A stretch of DNA of 64,000 nucleotides from Pontibaca methylaminivorans (GTDB lineage Bacteria; Pseudomonadota; Alphaproteobacteria; Rhodobacterales; Rhodobacteraceae). How positions within the stretch are numbered: position 1 is the first letter of the stretch; each line of letters starts with the position of its first letter. The DNA lies in contig NZ_FTPS01000001.1 of the NCBI RefSeq assembly GCF_900156525.1, positions 1,984,001 to 2,048,000 on the forward strand, read 5' to 3'. A program made the translations under genes and the position numbers. Shown piece after piece: positions 20,411 through 28,744 of the stretch. A model generated the notes under the pieces. It made no database searches and was not told where the DNA came from. It saw only the letters and a program-made list of their open reading frames with translations.

Positions 20411-20908
20411 ATGAGTATGGAAATGCGGATCGCGCCGCTTGCGGCACGGGCTTTCATGCCCGCCTATCTGGAGATCCTCATGCTGGTGGAGCGGCTGCAC
20501 CGCCTGCTGCTCGACGTGATCAAGGACGAGTTCGAGCGGCTCGGCATCATCGACATCAACGCGGTCCAGGCGCTGCTGCTGTTCAATATCGGCGATAACG
20601 AGGTCACTGCCGGGGAACTGAAAAGCCGCGGCTACTACCAGGGCAGCAACGTCAGCTACAACCTGAAGAAACTGGTCGAGATGGGCTATATGCATCATCA
20701 GCGCTGCGAGATCGACCGCCGCGCGGTGCGGGTCCGCCTGACCGCGCAGGGGCGCGAGATCCGCGATACGGTGACCGAACTGTTCCTGCGTCATGCGGAA
20801 GGGCTGCAGAATCGCGAAGCGATCGACGCGGGCACGATCACCGACATGGCGCGCCTGCTGAAACGCGTCGAACGGTACTGGAGCGACCAGATCCGGTATA
20901 TCTACTGA
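20411..20908 (+). CDS. MarR-family winged-helix regulator (LdtR-like)
   Basis: 165 residues. The core EILMLVERLHRLLLDVIKDEFERLG, DINAVQALLLFNIG and GYYQGSNVSYNLKKLVEMGY is a winged helix-turn-helix, with the recognition helix at SNVSYNLKKLVE. A basic wing EIDRRAVRVRLTAQG follows. From memory this closely resembles LdtR of Liberibacter/Sinorhizobium, a MarR-type regulator linked to L,D-transpeptidase and stress genes; that link is an inference. A GGAGG site precedes the start by about 5 bases. Confidence 0.83.
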   Translation: MSMEMRIAPLAARAFMPAYLEILMLVERLHRLLLDVIKDEFERLGIIDINAVQALLLFNIGDNEVTAGELKSRGYYQGSNVSYNLKKLVEMGYMHHQRCEIDRRAVRVRLTAQGREIRDTVTELFLRHAEGLQNREAIDAGTITDMARLLKRVERYWSDQIRYIY

Positions 20909-21318
20909 CCCGCACCGGTGGATCCCGCCAGGATATCCGGCGGATGGGCGGAGCGAGCGGGCCGGCAGCAGGTCAGGGCGGGGGACAGGGCGAGAATACG
21001 AGCCGGACCGGAAAGAGCGGGCGCAGCAGGACAGCCCGCCGGGCGCGGCTTTTGGCTTTGCCTGCCGCCGAATGGCAGGCTATGTAATCTGACCATGGCC
21101 CTGCTTTCCATGCAGGCCCGCGGCTGTGCCGCTCCTTGTCCTGACCGGCATTTCCGGCCGAAATGTGGCAAGGAAAAGGCAGGATGGGACTTTGCCCGCG
21201 CCCCCCGGGGCGGTGGTGGCATTTTTCCGACCGGGCATCATATGCCCGCAGCGCCGAGCGGGACCCTCGCCGGAAGGTGGGCCTTGTGTTGTTGTGTTTG
21301 TTAACTGGTTGATCTGTC
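20909..21318. other. 410-base intergenic region, no gene recognised
   Basis: The gap between the MarR-type and Hint genes shows no convincing coding frame; a 106-codon minus-strand frame is low-complexity (Pro/Ala/Arg) and has no homologue that I know. It contains a 7-bp hairpin at 21060-21080 (gcctgcc/ggcaggc), possibly a weak terminator or part of an RNA. The AT-richer 3' end (21285-21320, ttgtgttgttgtgtttgttaa) probably holds the promoter of the Hint gene. Confidence 0.4.
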
Positions 21319-21999
21319 ATGATTCGGTTGCAGGACGATGCCGCCCGGAGCGCCGGGACCATACGGCATGACCACTCCCCCGCCGCGGGACGTCCCGGCC
21401 ATCCGCGAACCGTTCCCTGCTTTACCCGCAATACCCTGATCGCGACCCCCTGCGGCGCCCGCCCCGCCGGCGAACTGCGCGAGGGCGACCGGGTGCTGAC
21501 GCGCGACAACGGGTTTCAGCGGATCCTCTGGCATGGATCCTGCCGGTTGAGCGGTGCCGACCTTGCGGCCGCTCCCCATCTGGCTCCGGTCCTGATCCGC
21601 GCCGGGAGCCTTGGCGAGGGCCTGCCCTTGCGCAACCTGCTGGTCAGTCCGGGCCATCGCCTGCTGCTCGCGGCGGATCGCGCCACCGTCCTGTTCGAGG
21701 AACGCGAGGTTCTCGTGGCGGCGCATCACCTGACCGGCTGCCCCGGGGTTGAGCGCCCCCCGTGCCGCGGCGTGACCTATGTCCACTTCATGTTCGCCCA
21801 GCACGAAATCGTGCTGTCCGACGGCGCATGGAGCGAAAGCTTCCAGCCCGGAGACCACAGCCTGACCGGGATCGGCACCATGCAGCGCAGGGAGATATTC
21901 GCGCTTTTCCCGGAATTGCGCTCGCCCGAGGGGCGCGAAAACTACCGTGCCGCGCGGCGCTCGCTGCGCCGGCACGAGGCCCGTCTGCTCGCGTCGTGA
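21319..21999 (+). CDS. Hint-domain protein
   Basis: 226 residues. After a 33-residue N-terminal leader, the Hint (hedgehog/intein) domain begins at C34 with CFTRNTLIATPCGARPAGEL, then REGDRVLTRDNG and LVSPGHRLLL, which supplies the conserved His. Such Hint_2 proteins are abundant in Rhodobacteraceae, usually at the end of larger secreted calcium-binding proteins. This copy is short and nearly stand-alone. There is no C-terminal HN plus extein, so it is not an intein. It may cleave itself or act as a processed secreted protein. The function is unknown. Confidence 0.82.
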   Translation: MIRLQDDAARSAGTIRHDHSPAAGRPGHPRTVPCFTRNTLIATPCGARPAGELREGDRVLTRDNGFQRILWHGSCRLSGADLAAAPHLAPVLIRAGSLGEGLPLRNLLVSPGHRLLLAADRATVLFEEREVLVAAHHLTGCPGVERPPCRGVTYVHFMFAQHEIVLSDGAWSESFQPGDHSLTGIGTMQRREIFALFPELRSPEGRENYRAARRSLRRHEARLLAS

Positions 22000-22033
22000 C
22001 TACTTCCCGGCTCCGGCAGGCGCACCCCCGCCG

Positions 22034-22825
22034 TCAGCGGCCTTTCCAGACCGGGTCGCGTTTCTCGGCAAAGGCCCGCGCCCCCTCAAGCTGGTCTTCT
22101 GAGGAATAGAGTACGTCCACGCTGCGCAACTGCCGCCGCGTGATCCGGTTCATCGTGTCCTGAAAGCGCGCCCCCTCGGCATCGCGCACGATCTCCTTGA
22201 TCGCTGCATAGACCAGCGGTGGCCCTGATTCGAGCAGGCGGGCCAGTTCCCAGGCGCGCTCCATCAACCTGTCGGCCGGCAGGAATTCGTTCACGAGCCC
22301 CCATCGCAGCGCCTCGTCCGCGCCGAACCAGCGCCCGGTAAGCAGCAGTTCCATGGCGATGTGATAGGGGATTCGCTTGGGCAGCTTGATGCTGGCGGCA
22401 TCGGCCACGGTGCCCGAACGGATCTCCGGCAGGGCAAAGGTGGCATGTTCCGCGGCAAGGATCATGTCGGCGCTCAGTGCCAGTTCAAGCCCGCCACCGC
22501 AGGCGATCCCGTTCACCGCGGCGATCACCGGCTTGTTCATGTCGCGCAGTTCCTGCAGCCCGCCGAACCCGCCGACACCGTAATCACCGTCCACCGCGTC
22601 GCCCTCGGCGGCGGCCTTCAGATCCCAGCCGGGGCAGAAGAACTTTTCCCCGGCCGCGGTCAGGATCGCCACCCGCAGATCGGGATCATCGCGGAAATCG
22701 CGAAAGACCTCGCCCATGATCCGGCTGGTCGTAAGGTCGATCGCATTGGCCTTGGGGCGGTCCAGCGTAACAAGCAGGATCGCACCATTGCGTTCGGTTC
22801 TGACGGGAGAGGGAGTGTCACTCAT
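22034..22825 (-). CDS. Enoyl-CoA hydratase/isomerase family protein (carnitinyl-CoA dehydratase-like)
   Basis: 263 residues of the crotonase fold. Oxyanion-hole segments are FFCPGWDLKAAAEG and IACGGGLELALSAD, and an acidic residue sits in ALPEIRSGTVADA, where crotonases carry catalytic Glu. Overall pattern resembles CaiD and related 2-enoyl-CoA hydratases. An alternative ATG at 22831 would overlap the upstream ligase stop as ATGA. It is the last gene of a reverse-strand unit with an ADP-forming acyl-CoA ligase, so it acts on a CoA thioester made there; the substrate is not determined. Confidence 0.82.
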   Translation of the reverse strand: MSDTPSPVRTERNGAILLVTLDRPKANAIDLTTSRIMGEVFRDFRDDPDLRVAILTAAGEKFFCPGWDLKAAAEGDAVDGDYGVGGFGGLQELRDMNKPVIAAVNGIACGGGLELALSADMILAAEHATFALPEIRSGTVADAASIKLPKRIPYHIAMELLLTGRWFGADEALRWGLVNEFLPADRLMERAWELARLLESGPPLVYAAIKEIVRDAEGARFQDTMNRITRRQLRSVDVLYSSEDQLEGARAFAEKRDPVWKGR

Positions 22826-22827
22826 GA

Positions 22828-24843
22828 TCATTCAGCCTTTCGGATCAGGGCATCGGCCGCCACCGCACGCGTCGGCGTGCAGATCAGCGGATTGACTTCA
22901 ACTTCGGACAGGCTCCCGGCGTTGGCAATCACATAGGACTGGATCGCCTCGACGGCGTCGAGAACCGCCTCGATATCGGCACCCGGCGCGCCGCGATAGC
23001 CTTTCAGCAGGGGCGTCATGCGCAGGCGCAGCAGCGCCGCCCGGATCTGCGCCCGGCGGCTCGGCACGAGGAGCGACACCGTATCGCGCAGGATCTCGGT
23101 CAGCACGCCGCCCGCACCGATGGTCAGCACGAAACCATGGGCCGGATCGCAGGTCACCCCGATCAGAAGCTCGGCCACGCCACCGGTGACCATCTCCTCG
23201 ACCAGGAACCGGGCCGCACCGATTTCGCGCGCCGCCGCCTCGACCTCATCCGCCGCAAGCCCGACACGCACCGCGCCATGTTCGGATTTATGGGCAAAAC
23301 CCATGCCCTTCAGGACGAGCGGCCCGGCAAGATCCCGTGCGGCATCCGCGATTGCCCCGGGCCCCTCAGCCAGGCGCCCGCGCGGGATGGCAAGCCCGTG
23401 CTGCGAAAGCGCCCGCTTCGCCTCGTGTTCGGAAAGGGTGCGCAGCGCACCGGTCGCCCCGGGCAGCAGCAGGGGATCAGACGGCTCGGGCAACGGGGCG
23501 GCCGCCGCGCGCACCGCGGCAAAGGCCTCGGCCAGCCCGTTCAGCGGCACGACTCCGCCCGCCATCAGTTTGCGTGCGGCTGCCTCGGGCATGAGTTCGG
23601 GCAGCGTCGCGACCACCGCGAAGGGCGCACCCGTGGCATGGCGCGCGCCGATTGCGGCTTCGGTCGCGCAGATCCAGTCGCGCGGATCGGTATGCGGATA
23701 GTCCACGATCGACATGGTGAGCGCGATCTCCGGCCCGGCCATGGCGGCCCAGGCGCGCGTCATGGCGGCGGTGTCGCGCCAAATATAGGTGTGATAATCC
23801 AGCGGGTTGGCAAGCGCCACCATTGGGCCGAGCGCCTCGCGCAGCGCCTGCTTGCGCGCGGGCGAAAGCGGCGGAAAGGATACCCCCCGCTGCGCACCGA
23901 GATCGGCGGCAAGGCTCGCCTCGCCGCCCGAACAACTGATCGAGGCGACCTTTGGTGCAGGCAGGCGGCCCGCGCAGTGCAAGAGCTTCAGCGTCTCGAG
24001 AAATTCGGGCAACGTATCAAGGCGCGCAATCCCGAGCCGCTCGAGCAGCGCAGCCGCACCCGCATCGCTGCCCGCGAGCGAGGCCGTATGCGACACGGTC
24101 GCCTGGCGCGCCTGTTCCGAGCGCCCGACCTTGAGCGCGACCAGCGGAACATCGCGCTCGCGTGCCTTGCGGGACAGATGCTCCCAGTCGCGCAACGCGC
24201 CGAACCCCTCGATATGGAGCCCGATCGCGCTCACCCGGGGATCATCCAGCAACGCCGCGGCGATCTCCGCCTGGCTGGTCTGGGCCATGTTGCCGCAGGT
24301 GATCATGAAGGCGATCGGCAGGGCGCGGCGCTGCATGGTGAGGTTGATCGCGATATTCGAAGACTGGGTAAGGATCGCGACGCCACTTTCCACCGCGCTC
24401 ATCCCGTGCTGGTCGGGCCAGACGGCGACGCGGTCGAGCGCATTCACGAATCCATAGCAGTTCGGGCCGAAGATCGGCATTTCGCCGGCCGCCGCGACCA
24501 GATCGGCCTGAAGGTCGGCGCCCGACTCGTCCTCGGCCCGCGCCTCGGTAAAGCCGGAGGCAAAGCACACCGCACCCCCCGCGCCGAGCGCGGCAAGGCG
24601 GCGCACCATGTCGATCGTCGCATGACGGTTGATCCCGACAAAGGCCGCGTCGATCGGCCCGTCATGGTCCTCGGGCCGTCGCAGCGCGCGCAGCCCCGCG
24701 ATATCCTTGCCGTCCGGGTGCACCGGAAAGATGTCGCCGCCGTATCCGATCCGCCGGCTGGCCTCGATGATCGCCGCGCACCAGGCGCCCCCGCCGATGA
24801 CGGCGATGCTGCGGGGGTCGAGAAGACGGGAAAGGTCGTGCAT
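22828..24843 (-). CDS. ADP-forming acyl-CoA ligase (acetate--CoA ligase family)
   Basis: 671 residues, all domains in one chain: CoA-binding Rossmann domain (about 1-130, SIAVIGGGAWCAAIIEA), succinyl-CoA-ligase-like domains (about 145-440, with TVSHTASLAGSD), and a C-terminal ATP-grasp domain (about 465-671, PLVLKGMGFAHKSEHGAVRVGL). The domain-2 motif SHTASLAGSD carries the conserved phosphorylated His. These enzymes make acyl-CoA from the acid with ATP to ADP. Acetate, propionate or longer and branched acids are possible substrates. It is coupled to the downstream hydratase. Confidence 0.88.
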   Translation of the reverse strand: MHDLSRLLDPRSIAVIGGGAWCAAIIEASRRIGYGGDIFPVHPDGKDIAGLRALRRPEDHDGPIDAAFVGINRHATIDMVRRLAALGAGGAVCFASGFTEARAEDESGADLQADLVAAAGEMPIFGPNCYGFVNALDRVAVWPDQHGMSAVESGVAILTQSSNIAINLTMQRRALPIAFMITCGNMAQTSQAEIAAALLDDPRVSAIGLHIEGFGALRDWEHLSRKARERDVPLVALKVGRSEQARQATVSHTASLAGSDAGAAALLERLGIARLDTLPEFLETLKLLHCAGRLPAPKVASISCSGGEASLAADLGAQRGVSFPPLSPARKQALREALGPMVALANPLDYHTYIWRDTAAMTRAWAAMAGPEIALTMSIVDYPHTDPRDWICATEAAIGARHATGAPFAVVATLPELMPEAAARKLMAGGVVPLNGLAEAFAAVRAAAAPLPEPSDPLLLPGATGALRTLSEHEAKRALSQHGLAIPRGRLAEGPGAIADAARDLAGPLVLKGMGFAHKSEHGAVRVGLAADEVEAAAREIGAARFLVEEMVTGGVAELLIGVTCDPAHGFVLTIGAGGVLTEILRDTVSLLVPSRRAQIRAALLRLRMTPLLKGYRGAPGADIEAVLDAVEAIQSYVIANAGSLSEVEVNPLICTPTRAVAADALIRKAE

Positions 24844-24858
24844 TCCGGCGGCCCTTCT

Positions 24859-24904
24859 GCAGAGATTTCATGCCTCCGGCGGGGATATTTCCTGCCAGAA
24901 GAAG
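24859..24904 (+). repeat. Dispersed intergenic repeat, copy 2
   Basis: The core atgcctccggcgggg at 24870 through agaagaag at 24904 is identical over 35 bases to the reverse complement of 25026-25060. The upstream gcagagatttc extends the match to copy 1 (5593-5638). Together with copy 3 it forms a long inverted repeat with a 121-base spacer between the acyl-CoA ligase (minus) and acyl-CoA dehydrogenase (minus) genes. Confidence 0.85.
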
Positions 24905-25025
24905 TCATTCTTTGTTAACTCCGTGCGGCGAGACTGGCTGTGCGGTACAGGCGGGGACGCCGATGACCGTGCCAGGAGAAGGCCCCCTGCGCCGGGATCC
25001 GGTTGCAGGGGGTCGCGCCCGGAGT

Positions 25026-25060
25026 CTTCTTCTGGCAGGAAATATCCCCGCCGGAGGCAT
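25026..25060 (-). repeat. Dispersed intergenic repeat, copy 3 (inverted)
   Basis: This is the exact 35-base reverse complement of 24870-24904. It lacks the cgcagagattt extension, being followed by cgcgcgcggcacgcgcgcga instead. It ends 40 bases before the acyl-CoA dehydrogenase stop codon at 25101, so transcripts of that gene would contain both arms and could fold into a 35-bp stem. Confidence 0.85.
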
Positions 25061-25100
25061 CGCGCGCGGCACGCGCGCGATTCATGATCCAAAGCGGCGC

Positions 25101-26261
25101 TCATGCCCCGAGCGCCCGCAGCAGGTCGCGGCTGATGATATGGCGCTGGATTTCACTCGTGCCGTCCCAGATCCGCTCGACCCGCGCGTCGCGCCAGAAC
25201 CGCTCGAGCGGATAGTCGTCCATCAGCCCCATGCCGCCGTGGATCTGGATCGCCGCATCGGTGACCCGCGCCAGCATCTCGCTGGCATAAAGCTTGGCCG
25301 AGGCGATCTCGCGGTTCGCCGGCAGGTTCTGGTCCAGCCGATCGGCCGAGGCGAGCGTCAGCAGGTCGGCCGCGTCGATTTCGGTGATCATGTCGGCCAG
25401 CTGGAAGCTCACGCCCTGGAACTTGCCGATCTTCTGCCCGAACTGTTCGCGCGTCGCCGCATAGTCCAGCGCATAGTCGAACACCCGCCGTGCGCGTCCG
25501 ACCGACATGGCGGCGACGGTGATCCGCGTGGCATAAAGCCAGGTGTTCATGACGTCGAAGCCCCCGTCGACCTCGCCCAGAACCTGCGCATCCGGCAGGC
25601 GGCAGTCGTCGAAGTCGAGGATCATGTTCTTGTAGCCCCGGTGGCTCACCGACCGGTAGCCGTCGCGGACCGTGAACCCCGGCGTGCCGCGATCGACCAG
25701 AAAGGCGGTGATGCGCTTCTTTGGTCCCTTGGGCGTCTGATCCTCGCCGGTGGCGATGAAAACGATGAAGAAATCGGCGTGATCCGCGCCCGAGATGAAA
25801 TGTTTCGTCCCGTTCACGATCCAGTCGCCGCCCTCGCGCCGGGCCACGCATTTCATGCCGCGCACGTCCGACCCGGCGCCGGGTTCGGTCATGGCGAGCG
25901 CATCCATCCGTTCGCCGCGCACCGCCGGCATCAGGTAACGGTCAATCTGGTCGCCCTCGCAGGCCATGAGGATGTTCTGCGGCCGGCCGAAGAAATGGGT
26001 GAGCGCCATCGACCCGCGCCCGAGTTCGCGTTCGACCAGCGCGAATTCAAGATGATTGAGCCCCGCCGCACCTACGCTTTCGGGAAAGTTGCAGGCATAA
26101 AAGCCAAGCTCGATGGTCTTGCGTTTGATGTCATGGGCGATTTCGGCTGGCACTTCGCCGCTGCGCTCGACCAGATCCTCGTGGGGATAGATTTCCTTTT
26201 CGACGAAACTGCGCACCGTCGCGGCGATCATCTCCTGTTCGTCGTTCAGCCCGTATTGCAT
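25101..26261 (-). CDS. Acyl-CoA dehydrogenase
   Basis: 386 residues, full length for the FAD-dependent acyl-CoA dehydrogenases. FAD-binding motifs are ALAMTEPGAGSDVRG and WIVNGTKHFISGADHAD, and the C-terminal helices carry ATREQFGQKIGKFQ and IQIHGGMGLMDDYP. The terminal motif reads WDGTSEIQR, so the Glu of the usual YEGT catalytic base is replaced by Asp. The alternative helix-G Glu of IVD/LCAD-type enzymes is also not visible (ATRITVAA). Within the reverse-strand acyl-CoA module it probably oxidises a CoA thioester between the ligase and hydratase. Transcription order is aldolase, dehydrogenase, ligase, hydratase. Confidence 0.88.
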   Translation of the reverse strand: MQYGLNDEQEMIAATVRSFVEKEIYPHEDLVERSGEVPAEIAHDIKRKTIELGFYACNFPESVGAAGLNHLEFALVERELGRGSMALTHFFGRPQNILMACEGDQIDRYLMPAVRGERMDALAMTEPGAGSDVRGMKCVARREGGDWIVNGTKHFISGADHADFFIVFIATGEDQTPKGPKKRITAFLVDRGTPGFTVRDGYRSVSHRGYKNMILDFDDCRLPDAQVLGEVDGGFDVMNTWLYATRITVAAMSVGRARRVFDYALDYAATREQFGQKIGKFQGVSFQLADMITEIDAADLLTLASADRLDQNLPANREIASAKLYASEMLARVTDAAIQIHGGMGLMDDYPLERFWRDARVERIWDGTSEIQRHIISRDLLRALGA

Positions 26262-26314
26262 GTGAACATCCCTCTCTCCGCCCGTGCGGCGGCCCTTGTT
26301 GACCTCGGCGGTCG

Positions 26315-27070
26315 CTAGTCGGCGTAATCGGATTCATCCGCATCCAGGATGGCCTTCAGTTCGGCAAGATGGCGCTCGGCCTGGCCGGGGTAGGTCTCCA
26401 GTTCGCGCGCGGTCTTTTCGGCCACCGCGTCGGAGAGGATGCGCAACTCGCGCCCGGTCTGCAGCGCGCGGATATAGGTTTCGGCCGCGCGCTCGAAATA
26501 ATAGAGGCGATTGAACGTGTCCGCGACGCTGTCGCCGATCACCATCACGCCGTGATTGCCCATGATCATCACCTTGTGGCGCGGGTCCGCAAGCAGCGCC
26601 GCGCAGCGCTCGCCCTCTTCCTCGAAGGCAAGCCCGCCATAGTTCTCGTCGATCACATGGCGGTCGAAGAAGGTCGCGCAGTTCTGGTCGATCGGCGGCA
26701 GGCGGCTGTCCTTGAGCGTCGCCAGCACCGTTGCAAAGATCGAATGGACATGCATGACGCAGCGCGCGTGGGGGCAGCGGCGGTGAATGGCCCCGTGCAG
26801 CCCCCAGGCGGTCGGATCGGGCGCATCCGGCCCCTCAATCGTCGCCGGATCATCGGCGTCGATCACGATCAGGTCGCTGGCGCGGATGCGGGCGAAATGC
26901 ATCTGGTTCGGGTTCATGAGAAAGCGCGTGCCGGCGGCGTCGATGGCCAGGCTGAAATGGTTCGCGACCGCCTCGTGCAGGCCGAGCCGCGCCGTCCAGC
27001 GAAAGGCGGCCGCCAGATCCACGCGTTCCTCCAGGTGGTCGATGCGGTTGTGCAGCAGCGTCGTGGCCAT
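26315..27070 (-). CDS. Class II aldolase/adducin family protein
   Basis: 251 residues. Zinc-ligand His residues are in CVMHVHSIFATVLA and NHGVMVIGDSVADTFNRLYYFERAAE, the usual pattern of the class II aldolase/adducin head domain (araD/fucA fold). The N-terminus RVDLAAAFRWTARLGLHEAVANHFSLAI is typical of the branch with degradative, non-sugar-specific roles. The ATG at 27070 is preceded by GGGAGAAGC. It is the first gene of the acyl-CoA module, and the 351-base divergent gap to the HU gene holds presumably both promoters. Confidence 0.85.
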   Translation of the reverse strand: MATTLLHNRIDHLEERVDLAAAFRWTARLGLHEAVANHFSLAIDAAGTRFLMNPNQMHFARIRASDLIVIDADDPATIEGPDAPDPTAWGLHGAIHRRCPHARCVMHVHSIFATVLATLKDSRLPPIDQNCATFFDRHVIDENYGGLAFEEEGERCAALLADPRHKVMIMGNHGVMVIGDSVADTFNRLYYFERAAETYIRALQTGRELRILSDAVAEKTARELETYPGQAERHLAELKAILDADESDYAD

Positions 27071-27421
27071 GGTGCTTCTCCCTTCCGGTTCGCTCGGGGG
27101 GGATGGTGCCAATGCGAAACCGTTTTGGCCATTGGAAATTTGACGTATCCGGCGGCAAACACGCGGGCCGCCCCGGATCATGTGCGGGGGCAGGGCGGAT
27201 GCGCGCGCCGGTTCCGGGAAAGATGTTCTTCCGCGCGGGCTTGCGCCACGAACCCCCGCTGGCTGCCCTTGTCGGCGGGATTGGGCGAAAAAGTCACAAA
27301 AAGCGCGGGAATCCGCGAATTTTCCTGGTCACCCACCCAGTATTCGTTGTGTTATCTCACGGGCTTCCCCTAAATGCGCACATCTTGGCCCGACGGAACG
27401 GGCGAATGCAGGAGACAGAAG
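27071..27421. other. Divergent intergenic region (aldolase / HU)
   Basis: 351 bases with no convincing coding frame on either strand. It should contain the promoters of the aldolase (minus) and HU (plus) genes. The segment 27295-27370 is AT-richer, as expected for the HU promoter, but no good -35/-10 pair stands out. Confidence 0.35.
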
Positions 27422-27709
27422 ATGTCAAAACCGATGACCAAGACCCAGCTCGTGGCGGCCCTGGCCGATGACATGGGAAGCGACAAGAAGACCGCGAGCG
27501 CCGCACTCGATGCGCTGATCGGCATCATCACCCGCGAGGTGAGCGGTGGCGGTGCGGTCACGCTGCCCGGCGTGGGCAAGATCTACTGCCGCGAGCGCCC
27601 CGAGCGCATGGTGCGCAACCCGGCCACCGGCGAGCAGTTCAAGAAGGACGCCGACAAGGTCGTGAAGATGACGATCGCCAAGGCGCTGAAGGACAGCGTG
27701 AACTCCTGA
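27422..27709 (+). CDS. HU-family DNA-binding protein
   Basis: 95 residues, the size of HU/IHF subunits. The dimerisation helices (MTKTQLVAALADDMGSDKKTA) are followed by the beta-arm with GKIYCRERPERMVRNPATGEQ, in which RNPATGE is the DNA-intercalating tip, then KADKVVKMTIAKAL-like helix. It bends DNA and compacts the nucleoid. IHF is less likely because the start and arm fit the HU type. The start at 27422 has GGAGAC 9 bases upstream. A GC-rich hairpin (cccgggc/gcccggg at about 27750-27769) follows without a T-tract. Confidence 0.93.
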   Translation: MSKPMTKTQLVAALADDMGSDKKTASAALDALIGIITREVSGGGAVTLPGVGKIYCRERPERMVRNPATGEQFKKDADKVVKMTIAKALKDSVNS

Positions 27710-27845
27710 TTTCAGTTCCGGCGCGTGGCCCGGCTGCCCGGGCTGCGCTGCCCGGGCCCTTCGCGCCCCGCCTCGAACAGGCGCGAGCGCGGATGCCGGG
27801 GCCTGCGCCCGTACTTTCCCGCAGGATCCGTTTGCAGCGTGGCAC

Positions 27846-28436
27846 TCAGGCGAGCTTTCCGGCCGTCTCGATCAGGCGGCGGGTCTGGTGGCCGATCGCA
27901 TCCCGGGCCTCCGCGGTGAACCCGGTCCCCTGGGTGTGGCTGTAGCCATAGGGGTTGCCGCCGGTCTTGAAGATCACCTCGTCGGTATAGCCCGGCGCGA
28001 CAATGACCGCACCCCAGTGCATCGCCGTGGCATAGAAGGACAGCAGCGTGGTTTCCTGCCCGCCATGGGCGTTCTGCGCCGATGTCATGGCCGAGATCGC
28101 CTTGTTCGCCAGCGCGCCCGCCGACCAGACGCCGCCCAGCGTGTCGATGAAGGCGCGCATCTGGCTCGCCATGATGCCGAAACGCGTCGGCGCGGAGATG
28201 AGATAAGCGTCGGCCCATTCCATGTCCTGCGCGGAAGCTTCCGGCACATCGGCGCTCGCCTCGGCCTGGGCCTGCCAGGCATCGACGCCGGCGACCACCT
28301 CGGCCGGGGCGGTTTCGGCGGCCTTGCGCAGCCGCACCTCGGCGCCGGCGGCCTCTGCCGCCTCTGCGGCGATCAGGGCCATCTGATGATTGGTGCCATA
28401 GGTCGAGTAATAGACAATCGCCAGCTTGATGCTCAT
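27846..28436 (-). CDS. wrbA: NAD(P)H:quinone oxidoreductase, type IV
   Basis: 196 residues. The flavodoxin-like FMN phosphate loop is [12 protein letters not shown], followed by [21 protein letters not shown] and [25 protein letters not shown], WrbA hallmarks. It reduces quinones to hydroquinones by two electrons with FMN, as an antioxidant function. Signature [19 protein letters not shown] ends the protein. It is convergent with the HU gene. Confidence 0.93.
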   Translation of the reverse strand: MSIKLAIVYYSTYGTNHQMALIAAEAAEAAGAEVRLRKAAETAPAEVVAGVDAWQAQAEASADVPEASAQDMEWADAYLISAPTRFGIMASQMRAFIDTLGGVWSAGALANKAISAMTSAQNAHGGQETTLLSFYATAMHWGAVIVAPGYTDEVIFKTGGNPYGYSHTQGTGFTAEARDAIGHQTRRLIETAGKLA

Positions 28437-28744
28437 CGGTCGAATCCTTTCATCGGCTCTGCCTGCTGCGGTGCTTTGTCGCCGCGCTCCGGCCCGGGCA
28501 GCGGCATGAGCGGATCCCGATCCCCTGTGCCGGCTGCGGTTCCTGTCGCGGCTGCCTGTAATCTGTGGCGCGACGGCGATAAGGCCAGATGACCGGTGCA
28601 GATTATCCGATTGTCGAAACGACGATATACGGCAGAACGCCGGGGCACAGCCCGTGCATTCGCCGGGGCCGGGCAGGCGGACGCCAGCCCGGCGCAGCGC
28701 GATCGGTTTGCGGTCGCGGCTGCCCGGCCGGAATGACGCGCCGC
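28437..28744. other. Intergenic region, no gene recognised
   Basis: 308 bases between wrbA and the diaminopimelate dehydrogenase gene (both minus strand). The short open frames on either strand are GC-rich low-complexity sequences without recognisable motifs. It likely holds the wrbA promoter; nothing else was identified. Confidence 0.35.

Noticed and set aside
20902-21222. 106-codon minus-strand frame
   Set aside because: Rich in Pro/Ala/Arg, without ribosome site or recognised motif; most likely random high-GC open frame.
21319-21999. Intein in the Hint gene
   Set aside because: There is no C-terminal splice motif plus extein, and only 33 residues precede the Cys; it is better called a Hint-domain protein.
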